Positions 1-6,275 of a stretch of 8,075 nt of DNA are shown in pieces. Source of the stretch: Candidatus Melainabacteria bacterium (GTDB lineage Bacteria; Cyanobacteriota; Vampirovibrionia; Vampirovibrionales; JAJTHC01); contig JAPLIO010000063.1 in assembly GCA_026389055.1 (NCBI GenBank), forward strand, positions 1-8,075, in the 5' to 3' direction. Below the pieces are notes generated by a model. That model was not told the DNA's origin, made no database searches, and saw nothing but the letters and a program-made list of their open reading frames with translations. The first letter of the stretch is position 1; every line of letters begins with the position of its first letter. Position numbers and translations under genes: made by a program.

Positions 1-57
1 AGGGCAAATGCGATGGTCGTTCCTACTGTACGATATTCAATCTTTGAATGGGTATAA
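1..57 (+). CDS. C-terminal end of an upstream gene (fragment)
   Basis: From the first base, one + strand frame runs RANAMVVPTVRYSIFEWV and stops at TAA 55-57, about 25 bases before a strong + strand terminator. The position of the terminator implies that a + strand transcript enters the window here, so this frame is the best candidate for its last codons. Two other + strand frames are also open for part of this stretch (one closes at 45, another runs through the terminator), so the frame choice is uncertain. Too little remains to name the protein. Confidence 0.35.
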   Translation, partial: RANAMVVPTVRYSIFEWV

Positions 58-82
58 ATTGGGATTAAAGCACGAATTTCTT

Positions 83-117
83 ACAAGCCGTTCCAAAACT
101 GGGGACGGCTTGTTTTT
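83..117 (+). terminator. Rho-independent terminator
   Basis: A 12-bp stem (arm ACAAGCCGTTCC at 83-94 with its complement at 102-113, one T-G wobble) closes a 7-base loop and runs into five T at 113-117. This is a canonical intrinsic terminator for the + strand gene entering from the left. From here to 264 there is no convincing ORF; the stretch is AT-rich with several GTGTGT runs and should hold the promoter of the next gene. Confidence 0.8.
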
Positions 118-264
118 ATGCTTGTAAGGGATTAACAATAACGTGTGTACTCAATAACAAAACCACTGTTAACCGCAAACTTAACCACCAATGCGTGTGT
201 TTATTTGAATCCATCCGAAAATAATTAGTGTGTGTGAATAAAAACGTTTAGGGAATCAAGGCAA

Positions 265-639
265 ATGATGATGATGGGGAGTAATCCGCAGCAAGGCAAA
301 CCAAACCAAGGGCGGTTTGAGCAGTATTTAGGCATGAAGTACGCCAAAGAACTGCAAGATATTCAGCAACGCTTTGGCCCCGCTCACCAAAGTAGCCATA
401 GCCTAAAAGATGCCGATTTTATGTTAGGGCATTTGGTTACGGCAGGCATTAACAACCTAGCTGGCGTGGTGTTGCAAGCCAAGCAGGCAAAAGCGATAGA
501 GCAAGCACACCAAGCGTTAATACCCATTCCTGTTGAAAGTGGCGAAGCCCAAGCCATGCAACAACCCCCTAATGCGTATACGCAGAACCAGCAAGCCCAC
601 CCCAGCAGTTACGGTAGTTACAGACATTACAAAAAGTAA
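265..639 (+). CDS. Uncharacterised 124-residue protein, Gln-rich
   Basis: I do not recognise this protein. It begins with four consecutive ATG codons; AGGGA at 250-254 lies 10 bases before the first ATG and AAGG at 258-261 suits the second or third better, so the exact start is ambiguous. Residues 17-85 look helical and contain NLAGVVLQAKQAKAIEQ (64-80), which resembles a segment of the next gene's product. Residues 95-124 are low complexity, rich in Gln, Pro, Tyr and Ser, ending in HYKK, probably disordered. No signal peptide, membrane segment or catalytic motif is visible. It is followed after 121 bases by the frame-switched gene on the same strand; the shared motif hints that the two are related in function. 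Sequence composition is coding-like and the ORF is well isolated, so it is probably real. Confidence 0.7.
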   Translation: MMMMGSNPQQGKPNQGRFEQYLGMKYAKELQDIQQRFGPAHQSSHSLKDADFMLGHLVTAGINNLAGVVLQAKQAKAIEQAHQALIPIPVESGEAQAMQQPPNAYTQNQQAHPSSYGSYRHYKK

Positions 640-694
640 CCAATTGTAACAATGTTGGCACCTTTTATGTTGAGGAGCCTTAATACCCTTGAAA

Positions 695-722
695 CCACCA
701 AACACGCTAGATGTTTGGGTGG
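695..722 (+). other. Intergenic hairpin
   Basis: CCACCAAACA (695-704) pairs with TGTTTGGGTGG (712-722) as a 10-bp stem with one bulged G around a 7-base loop. It lies between the two orphan genes. No T tract follows on the + strand, so it is a poor terminator; it may be an RNA structure stabilising or separating the two messages. Upstream, TTGTAA (644-649) and TATGTT (666-671) are 16 bases apart and are a weak promoter candidate for the gene at 761. Confidence 0.35.
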
Positions 723-760
723 GTGTGTATTAACTCAATCAACATAAAGGAAATAAAACC

Positions 761-1478
761 ATGGTAAACCCAATTAGTAAGTTAAGTCGCAATACTACTG
801 AATTTATAGCGGGGGGGGGTAAAGCTTGTAACAGGTGCTGTTAAAGGTACGAAAGCATTACAAGCTTTGCAGGAATCAACCCCAGAAGAACTATTGACCT
901 TACTAGAAAAGCTAGAAAAATTAACGCCTCAAACCCTCGATAAATTTAGTAAAAGTGCTGATCCAGCAGAGCAACTAATAGCAGAGGGGATACAGAATGA
1001 AATTAAAGTTTTAGGTAACGTATTTCCTCAAATAGGAGTATTAGTAGATAAATATCAAAAGGAAGAAGGGGTACTAGGTACTATTGCACGATTAGTAGTT
1101 TCACGAACTAAAAGTTTGAATCCCGTAATTGGTGATAAAGTTCAAGAAACTGTATCAAAACAGCAGGCTGAAGCCGAAGCACTTTTACGAAAAGCTGAAC
1201 AAGCCAACAAGGGAGCTGATATCTTAGGCTTAACAGGAACTGAAAGAATTACTGAAGAACAACCATCTGCAGCTATTCTTAATTTGGCTCAGGCAGTACA
1301 AGCCAAACAAAAAGCAAGAGTAATTGAGGAGCTAAAGGGTTTCTCCAACTCAAACTTAGGTAATGATCCAAGCCTCAGCCAATTCGATGGATTATTCAAA
1401 TTTCTTAAAACAGCCAACCAGTCTGAAAGCAGCTCTACATACTCAGACGGTGTATTTAAAGACTTTTCCAATCCTTAA
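761..1478 (+). CDS. Orphan helical protein, frame interrupted by a G9 tract (phase-OFF)
   Basis: I do not recognise the family. ATG at 761 has a good ribosome binding site (AAAGGA at 746-751), and codes for MVNPISKLSRNTTEFIAGGG before entering the wrong frame after nine G and stopping at 842-844 (27 residues). The main frame is open from 810 to 1478. If one G is lost, ATG 761 reads straight through ...FIAGGV-KLVTGAVKGTKALQ... to give 238 residues. Without this, the only start in the long frame is a TTG at 867 (203 residues) that has no ribosome binding site, and coding-like sequence continues upstream of it. The product is mainly helical, with Glu/Lys/Leu-rich stretches in its first half, a glycine-containing N-terminal segment that could be amphipathic, and a Ser-rich C-terminus. 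Codons are more AT-rich than in the neighbouring metabolic genes, hinting at transfer or relaxed selection. A pseudogene or a homopolymer sequencing error are the alternatives. Confidence 0.65.
811..819 (+). repeat. G9 homopolymer inside a coding region
   Basis: Nine consecutive G lie 50 bases into the gene that starts at 761. G8 or G11 would join ATG 761 to the long frame; G9 stops at 842-844; G10 would meet TAA directly after the tract. Intragenic poly-G runs of this length are classic slipped-strand phase-variation switches in other bacteria (for example Campylobacter and Neisseria); that it works this way here is inference. Confidence 0.75.
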
Positions 1479-1507
1479 AAAAATCAATTGAATCAATAAA
1501 TCCTAAA

Positions 1508-1560
1508 AAAATACCCCACCCCCTATCGTCTTTCAACCAGCGATAGGGGGTGGTTGTTTA
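1508..1560. terminator. Bidirectional terminator between convergent units
   Basis: A perfect 13-bp stem (CCACCCCCTATCG at 1516-1528 and its exact complement at 1541-1553) encloses a 12-base loop. On the + strand it is followed by TTGTTTAT; on the - strand by GGTATTTTTTT. It sits 37 bases after the stop of the orphan gene and 13 bases after the stop of the antitoxin gene, so it can end both transcripts. Confidence 0.88.
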
Positions 1561-1566
1561 TAGCCA

Positions 1567-1911
1567 TTAAGAAACTAACTTAAAAACGTTCAAACTACCT
1601 GTTGAACCATAGCCCAAGCTCTTCAATTCATCCTGCAAGCGGTAACGCAACCACATAGCAGGGGAAGCACCCATCAATTCCGCCAACGCCAACGTTCTAC
1701 GAATAGAAGGCAACTTCAACCCAAGCTCATAATCTGAAAGCATCTGCTTAGAAATGCCCAATTTCCCAGCCGTACTGGTCAACGTCCATTCCAGCCCCTC
1801 TCTCCAAGCCCGCATGGCAGTGCCTAGCGTTTGAGTTTTCCCCAATTCCGCCAATTTAGGCACTTCAGACCAATGAAGCGTTCCTGTATCTTCACTATTA
1901 TCGATAGTCAT
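1567..1911 (-). CDS. higA: HigA-like antitoxin, XRE-type helix-turn-helix protein
   Basis: A 114-residue protein with an XRE/HTH_3 DNA-binding fold: TLTSTAGKLGISKQMLSDYE (44-63) forms the helix-turn-helix, followed by the typical ELG-LKLPSIRRTLALAELMG. In type II systems such an antitoxin binds and neutralises the toxin encoded beside it and represses their shared promoter. The ATG overlaps the last 14 bases of the toxin gene, with AAAGGA inside the toxin gene as ribosome binding site, so the two are translationally linked and made from one message. Toxin-first order is the HigBA arrangement. The N-terminal 30 residues before the HTH are polar and may be disordered; the C-terminal 50 residues probably complete the dimer and toxin-binding region. 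It could also be a lone XRE regulator, but the overlap with a RelE-like gene makes the antitoxin role likely. Confidence 0.85.
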   Translation of the reverse strand: MTIDNSEDTGTLHWSEVPKLAELGKTQTLGTAMRAWREGLEWTLTSTAGKLGISKQMLSDYELGLKLPSIRRTLALAELMGASPAMWLRYRLQDELKSLGYGSTGSLNVFKLVS

Positions 1912-2182
1912 GGGGTGTTATCCTTTCAACCGTTACAAAAATAATATCTTGAGCAGGGGTTATTTCATAAATAGCCCGCCACTGGAGGGTTAAACGAACA
2001 GACCGTTTGCCTTGCAGTTTACCCTTCAAAGGTTCATCGTGAAAGCCAGGAATTCTTCGAGTTTCAGGCAATCCGTATTCCTCTACAGATTCTGCCCAAG
2101 TAATCAAACTACGCAATACGTGGCTTGGTGCTTTGTCTGCTTGTTTTTGAGCCGTTTTCGTCAGCTTGACTCGGTAATTCAA
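1898..2182 (-). CDS. higB: HigB/RelE-like toxin of a type II toxin-antitoxin system
   Basis: This 94-residue protein has the compact RelE/ParE-like pattern: an N-terminal basic helix (KLTKTAQKQADKAPSHVLRS), a middle IPGFHDEPLKGKLQGKR segment, the strand SVRLTLQWRAIYEI, and an end of VERITPHDYR. The FHDEPLKG...R-S-x-R-L...RAIY...HDY series is characteristic of RelE/HigB mRNA interferase relatives, which cleave mRNA at the ribosome; activity here is inferred. Length is normal for the family. The start is TTG at 2182; no in-frame ATG lies between the upstream in-frame stop and this codon, and the ribosome binding site is weak, which would keep toxin output low. It is the first gene of the pair and overlaps the antitoxin gene. 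The gene seems intact, with no frameshift. It is downstream of the DAHP synthase gene on the same strand, but a separate promoter is likely. Confidence 0.85.
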   Translation of the reverse strand: MNYRVKLTKTAQKQADKAPSHVLRSLITWAESVEEYGLPETRRIPGFHDEPLKGKLQGKRSVRLTLQWRAIYEITPAQDIIFVTVERITPHDYR

Positions 2183-2222
2183 AACAAACTGCTTTCATTT
2201 ATACCTACAAGATGACACTATT

Positions 2223-2237
2223 TTGACCGAATGTCAA
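2223..2237 (-). promoter_or_regulatory. Candidate higBA operator and -35 region
   Basis: The inverted repeat TTGAC-N5-GTCAA lies 41-55 bases before the toxin start. On the - strand one arm gives TTGACA, a perfect -35 hexamer. No good -10 is found 16-18 bases on; a TATAAA lies too far downstream. An HTH antitoxin binding here would block the promoter, the usual autoregulation of such pairs. Short arms mean that chance is possible. Confidence 0.45.
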
Positions 2238-2285
2238 CCTTTTATAACGACAAACTCATTTTTTTGTAACAGAAACTAGAAACCA

Positions 2286-3656
2286 CTACCCCCGAAGGTA
2301 TTCCGCCAGTAGGAAGGCTAATTCCAACGATTGATGGGCATTAAGGCGAGGGTCGCAAGCCGTTTCATAGCGTTCCCCCAACAAGGCATCGGTTACTTCG
2401 CTCAACCCACCCACGCATTCCGTTACATTTTGCCCAGTCAGTTCAAAATGCACACCCCCAGCATGGCTACCTTCCGCCTTATGCACCGCAAAAAAGCGTT
2501 TCACTTCCGCCAAAATCGCCTCAAAACTACGGGTTTTATACCCAGATTGTGCCGTATGCGTATTACCATGCATCGGGTCGCAAGACCATACCACCTGCTT
2601 ACCTTCACGGGCAATCGCCTGAATCAGCTTCGGTAAGTGGCTTTCCACATTATCCGCACCCATTCGGCTAATCAGCGTCAAACGCCCAGCCTCGTTTTGC
2701 GGGTTCAACACATCACAAAGTTTCAGCAAGCCTTCAACATCGGTACCCGTGCCTACTTTCAAGCCAATCGGGTTTTGAACGCCTCGCAGAAATTCAATAT
2801 GAGCCCCATCTAGTTGAGCGGTACGGTAGCCAATCCACAACATATGCCCCGAACAAGCATAATACTTACCCGAAGTAGAATCTACCCGAGTTAAATGCTC
2901 TTCATAAGGCAACAACAACGCTTCATGCGAAACATAAAATTCCGTTTCCCGAATAGCAGGCGAAACTTGGCTGGTTAGCCCACACGCCGCCATAAAGCCC
3001 AAACAATCGCTAATACGGTCTGCCAAAGTGGTGTAGCGTTCCGCTAATGGGTCGCCAGAAATAAATTCCAGCGTCCAGCGGTGAACTTCGTGTAAATCCG
3101 CATAACCGCCTTGGCTAAACGCCCGCAGTAAATTCAACGTAGCCGCAGATTGATGGTACCCCTGCACCATTCGGCTAGGGTTGGGGGTTCTGGCTTCTGG
3201 CGTAAAAGCAATATCGTTAATAATATCGCCACGGAAACTAGGGAGCGAAAAGCCATCGCGGGTTTCAAAATCGCTAGAACGAGGCTTGGCGAATTGCCCC
3301 GCCATACGCCCCACCTTCACCACAGGCACTTGCCCAGCAAACGTTAAAATAACCGCCATTTGCAGAATAACCCGAAACGTATCTCGGATTTTAACCGCAG
3401 AAAATTCTTTAAAGCTCTCAGCACAATCACCACCCTGAAGCAAAAAAGCTTCGCCCCGAGACACTTGGGCTAAGCGGTTTTTCAACTGACGCACTTCGCC
3501 CGCAAAAACCAAGGGTGGGTTTTGGGCTAATGTGGCTTCCGCTTGAGCAAAGGCTTGTGCATCAGGATAAGTAGGGGCTTGTTGGATGGGTTTGCTACGC
3601 CAAGAAGCAGGCTTCCAAAGAAGTTCTTGTTCGGCAGAGTTCGTAGACATCATCAT
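2286..3656 (-). CDS. aroG: Class II 3-deoxy-D-arabino-heptulosonate 7-phosphate synthase
   Basis: This enzyme condenses phosphoenolpyruvate and erythrose 4-phosphate to DAHP, the first step of the shikimate pathway to aromatic amino acids, in the cytoplasm. The 456 residues match the class II (plant-type, as in Mycobacterium) family rather than the class I AroFGH enzymes. The metal ligands can be placed by motif: Cys78 in QGGDCAESF, His363 in DPMHGNT, Glu405 in HFELTGQNVTEC and Asp435 in CDPRLN. GRMAGQFAKPRS (116-127) forms part of the phosphoenolpyruvate site, and GLKVGTGTD and SRMGADN are further conserved stretches. The gene starts with three ATG codons; AAGGA lies about 12 bases before the first. 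No other aromatic-pathway gene is adjacent, and no allosteric ACT or chorismate mutase domain is fused. No clear terminator follows the TAG stop. Confidence 0.95.
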   Translation of the reverse strand: MMMSTNSAEQELLWKPASWRSKPIQQAPTYPDAQAFAQAEATLAQNPPLVFAGEVRQLKNRLAQVSRGEAFLLQGGDCAESFKEFSAVKIRDTFRVILQMAVILTFAGQVPVVKVGRMAGQFAKPRSSDFETRDGFSLPSFRGDIINDIAFTPEARTPNPSRMVQGYHQSAATLNLLRAFSQGGYADLHEVHRWTLEFISGDPLAERYTTLADRISDCLGFMAACGLTSQVSPAIRETEFYVSHEALLLPYEEHLTRVDSTSGKYYACSGHMLWIGYRTAQLDGAHIEFLRGVQNPIGLKVGTGTDVEGLLKLCDVLNPQNEAGRLTLISRMGADNVESHLPKLIQAIAREGKQVVWSCDPMHGNTHTAQSGYKTRSFEAILAEVKRFFAVHKAEGSHAGGVHFELTGQNVTECVGGLSEVTDALLGERYETACDPRLNAHQSLELAFLLAEYLRG

Positions 3657-3689
3657 AGGAGCAGTGTTTCCTTGTAAAGCATAATTTTC

Positions 3690-3718
3690 TTCATAAAAGC
3701 TTGATTAACTTACCACAA
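3690..3718 (-). promoter_or_regulatory. Candidate promoter of the DAHP synthase gene
   Basis: On the - strand TTGTGG (3718-3713) and TATGAA (3695-3690) are 17 bases apart, about 34 bases before the start codon. Both hexamers deviate from consensus. The 265 bases at 3657-3921 between the DAHP synthase and STAS genes are AT-rich, contain no ORF of note, and must hold divergent promoters; TTGAAT (3782-3787) with TTATAC (3808-3813) is a poorly spaced candidate for the STAS side. Confidence 0.3.
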
Positions 3719-3921
3719 ATATGGGAAGACTGCATTAGAAATGTAACAAAAATAGGGTATTTTACAAAAACCGTTGAATTATTGAATAAGACCATCCGAA
3801 AGTAACATTATACAGGCTATTGAATAAAGCCTTACACAAGCCAGATGCTCTCTCTCTTTTTGTAAAAAAGTACACAAACCGACTGGTTTTATAACGATGA
3901 TGATAGGAAGGTTAACACCAC

Positions 3922-4299
3922 ATGATGATGAATGACAACAACCCTCACGGTAACGCAACGAATGAAAAAACTTACGCTACCCGCTTGGTAGGGAATACCA
4001 ACGTGATTGACGTACAAATTGATAGTTTTGATCACCGCTACATTGAAACCTTCAAATCCGCCATTAACCACTGCCTAGTTAGCGAACAAAAAAAGTTGGT
4101 GCTTAACCTAAAAGCCGTTAACTTTATGGATTCAGCTGGATTGGGGATTATTTTGTATGGGCACCGTGCTTGCAAACAAGCAGGTGGGCAGTTCGCCGTT
4201 TGCGAAGCTTCGGGTTACGTCAACAAACTATTTGGTTTAACTGGGGTGGCTAAAGCCGTTCAAATTTACGGGGCGTTAGAAGATGCCGTAAAAGCCTAA
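3922..4299 (+). CDS. STAS-domain anti-sigma-factor antagonist (SpoIIAA/RsbV-like)
   Basis: The 125 residues are a single STAS domain after a polar N-terminal tail of about 20 residues. The signature is NFMDSAGLGIILYG (67-80), where Ser71 is the expected phosphorylation site of SpoIIAA/RsbV-type proteins; LVLNLKAV before it and the later FAVCEASGYVNKLFGLTG complete the fold. Members bind an anti-sigma kinase and release a sigma factor (partner switching) when dephosphorylated. No RsbW-like kinase, PP2C phosphatase or sigma factor gene is adjacent, so this is an orphan whose partners lie elsewhere, or it serves another signalling role. AGGAAGG at 3905-3911 is a strong ribosome binding site 10 bases before the first of three tandem ATG codons. 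The gene ends by overlapping the convergent pyrD by four bases. Confidence 0.9.
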   Translation: MMMNDNNPHGNATNEKTYATRLVGNTNVIDVQIDSFDHRYIETFKSAINHCLVSEQKKLVLNLKAVNFMDSAGLGIILYGHRACKQAGGQFAVCEASGYVNKLFGLTGVAKAVQIYGALEDAVKA

Positions 4300-5228
4300 G
4301 CTTTCGGCACAGTACACCCAATAATTGAGTCTAAATTATCCAGCCCTTCAACTTTCATAAATGCTTGCAAGCCTTTTGTTACCGTGGGAAACACCCACGG
4401 CGTACGAAAGGCTTGTGTGCCTATTTGAACGGCACAACAGCCAGCCATCAAAAATTCAATTACATCCGTGGCGGATTGTATGCCCCCCACACCAATAAGG
4501 GGGGTATTGGGAAACGTTTGAGCCAACTGCAATACATGGTGCAACGCTATCGGCTTCATGCCCACACCACTATAGCCCCCTGAAACTCTGCTCAAGCTGG
4601 CTTTTTTACGACGCACATCAATATGTGCCGCCAACACGGTATTAATGGCTACCAAGCCATCAGCTCCCGCTAATAAGGCTTGTTCCGCTATGGGAAGCAC
4701 ACTCGTTACGTTCGGGGTTAATTTCACCCAAAGCGGTACAGGGCAAACCGCTTTAACCGCCAAAACAACGGTTTTAACCCATTCAGGGGAACTACCAAAC
4801 GAACTGCCTCCCGCATGAACGTTCGGGCAAGAAAGATTCAATTCCAAGGCTTGAATAGCCGACGCATTGCGGTGCTGAAAAATTTGAACAACCGCCTGTT
4901 CAAACGCCTCCACCGAACTGGCGGATAAACTAAACACCACGGGTACGCCGTGGTTGCTCCACGCAGGCAATTCGGTTTCCAACCCCTGAGCAATGCCTTT
5001 GCCTTGCAGCCCAATACTGTTAAGCATACCCAAAGCAGGCAGGCTGACTGTTCGTTGTTGAGCATTGCCCTTGGAAGATTCTGGCGTGAGGGTTTTCATC
5101 ACCAACGCACCCATGTTTTCCGCTAACGGAAAACAGCGGGCAAAGGCTTCAGGGTTAAACGCCCCAGACGCATTCATTAACGGGCTATTGAAGGTTAATT
5201 CACCCATTTTTGTTACTAATGATGACAT
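4296..5228 (-). CDS. pyrD: Dihydroorotate dehydrogenase, class 1B catalytic subunit
   Basis: This FMN enzyme oxidises dihydroorotate to orotate, the fourth step of pyrimidine synthesis. The 310-residue TIM barrel shows the family landmarks: PLMNASGAFN (16-25), the FMN-binding VMKTLTPE (43-50), MLNSIGLQ (68-75), LNLSCPNVH (130-138) with Cys134 as the catalytic base that marks class 1 enzymes, VKLTPN (168-173), AINT (194-197), GGYSG (217-221), GVGGI (246-250) and the phosphate-binding QIGTQAF (268-274). The preceding pyrK gene supplies the electron-transfer subunit, making this the NAD-dependent heterotetrameric type. Its ATG lies inside the last 13 bases of pyrK, so translation is probably coupled. 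The TAG stop overlaps the convergent STAS gene. Confidence 0.96.
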   Translation of the reverse strand: MSSLVTKMGELTFNSPLMNASGAFNPEAFARCFPLAENMGALVMKTLTPESSKGNAQQRTVSLPALGMLNSIGLQGKGIAQGLETELPAWSNHGVPVVFSLSASSVEAFEQAVVQIFQHRNASAIQALELNLSCPNVHAGGSSFGSSPEWVKTVVLAVKAVCPVPLWVKLTPNVTSVLPIAEQALLAGADGLVAINTVLAAHIDVRRKKASLSRVSGGYSGVGMKPIALHHVLQLAQTFPNTPLIGVGGIQSATDVIEFLMAGCCAVQIGTQAFRTPWVFPTVTKGLQAFMKVEGLDNLDSIIGCTVPKA

Positions 5229-6121
5229 GATGGTTTAGCCTCCCACACCAGCTGAGATGCTTCAAAAACGGGGCCTTCGTAACACACCCGAAGCGGTAAC
5301 CCTGTAGGGTTCGCATTTTCAACCACACATCCAAAACAAGCCCCTGTACCGCATGGCATATGGTTTTCCAACGAAACCAACACCCTAGCCGTAGGAAACG
5401 CTTGAGCGAAATAAGCCACACACGCCTTCATCATAGGGGTAGGGCCACAAACGACGATGGTTTCAACGGTTTCAGCCCACATGGATTGATGGTGTTTGAT
5501 TAAGTCTATCACTGTGCCTTTTTCGCCAACAATGCCATCATCGCTAGCTAAAAATAGCTGATGTTCAGTGAAAATATCCGTTAATTGGGGCAATAACGCC
5601 TGTAAATCCGGCCCAAAACGGCTACCCCAAACCAGCAGAGGGACTGGCAAGCCCATCGCCTTTTGTTGAGAAGCCCAATACACTAACGGAGCAACCCCCA
5701 CGCCACCCCCCACCAACAAAGTTTTAGCAGGATTGACCCCTTCGCCAATGGCATTACCCAACGGTGCCATTATTTGCACCGTACTACCAGCCGCCAAATA
5801 GCTCATTCTTCGGGTACCTTCGCCCACCACTTTGTAATAAATCTGCAATTGCTGGGTGGATGCATCAAACAATAACGGGCTGAACGGACGACGAAAATCA
5901 AACGAAAGGCAGTGGGAACTAGTTTCATCTGCTGGGGCTATTTCTAACATAAAAAACTGACCCGCCAAACAGCCAAACGCTTGTTGCTGGTGCAACCCTT
6001 GGGTTAGTTTAAGGCTTAGCAAATAAACATCATTCCCCAACACCGTATTGGCTAACACCATAGCAGGGAAATCGTCAATCAGCGGTTTGGGGAAGGTTAA
6101 AAGCGGAGCCGTTAGCATCAT
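5216..6121 (-). CDS. pyrK: Dihydroorotate dehydrogenase electron-transfer subunit (FAD, 2Fe-2S)
   Basis: PyrK passes electrons from PyrD-bound FMN through a 2Fe-2S cluster and FAD to NAD+. In the 301-residue reading, RRPFS (77-81) is the FAD-binding RPxS motif, GGGVGVAPL (138-146) and VVCGPTPMM (223-231) belong to the ferredoxin-reductase NAD-binding domain, and Cys257, Cys262, Cys265 and Cys280 (CGTGACFGC plus a distant Cys) form the cluster site. I chose the tandem ATG at 6121 over an upstream in-frame TTG at 6157: GGGAAG lies 12 bases before the ATG, and the extra 12 residues are unlike the family. A run of seven T separates that site from the start codon. The gene overlaps pyrD by 13 bases and lies upstream of it, the usual order for pyrK-pyrD. 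Confidence 0.95.
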   Translation of the reverse strand: MMLTAPLLTFPKPLIDDFPAMVLANTVLGNDVYLLSLKLTQGLHQQQAFGCLAGQFFMLEIAPADETSSHCLSFDFRRPFSPLLFDASTQQLQIYYKVVGEGTRRMSYLAAGSTVQIMAPLGNAIGEGVNPAKTLLVGGGVGVAPLVYWASQQKAMGLPVPLLVWGSRFGPDLQALLPQLTDIFTEHQLFLASDDGIVGEKGTVIDLIKHHQSMWAETVETIVVCGPTPMMKACVAYFAQAFPTARVLVSLENHMPCGTGACFGCVVENANPTGLPLRVCYEGPVFEASQLVWEAKPSCHH

Positions 6122-6178
6122 AAAAAAATTACTTCCCAAAAAAGCAGAGAGAACCAAAAAAGAGGCGGAAAATCTTAA

Positions 6179-6215
6179 ATCATTGTAATATAAGCAGACA
6201 ACCTAACACAATGAT
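6179..6215. promoter_or_regulatory. Inverted repeat between divergent pyrK and the 6276 gene
   Basis: ATCATTGT (6179-6186) and its exact complement ACAATGAT (6208-6215) are separated by 21 bases, which puts the arm starts about 29 bases apart, near three helical turns. It lies in the AT-rich 154-base divergent promoter region and could be an operator acting on either gene. The regulator is unknown and no convincing promoter hexamers could be fixed. Confidence 0.4.
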
Positions 6216-6275
6216 AGATTATTATCGGTTTAATATAAATAGAATTCAAAAAACTACTTCTAGGATACAACGACC

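Noticed and set aside
867..1478. The 203-residue ORF as a stand-alone gene starting at TTG 867
   Set aside because: No ribosome binding site precedes 867, coding-like sequence continues upstream in the same frame, and a well-formed start at 761 is one base out of frame across a G9 tract.
265..1478. The orphan pair as a phage or plasmid module
   Set aside because: No integrase, structural, replication or attachment-site signal is visible; the proteins match nothing I recognise.
2331..3438. Several open frames on the + strand opposite the DAHP synthase gene
   Set aside because: They are shadow frames of a strongly conserved enzyme gene, without ribosome binding sites or protein-like composition.
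3815..3829. GGCT-ATTGAATA-AAGCC as a terminator or operator
   Set aside because: Only four to five pairs and no T tract; likely chance in AT-rich sequence.
6122..6157. TTG start of pyrK giving 12 extra residues
   Set aside because: The tandem ATG at 6121 has a spaced GGGAAG site and matches the usual family N-terminus better.
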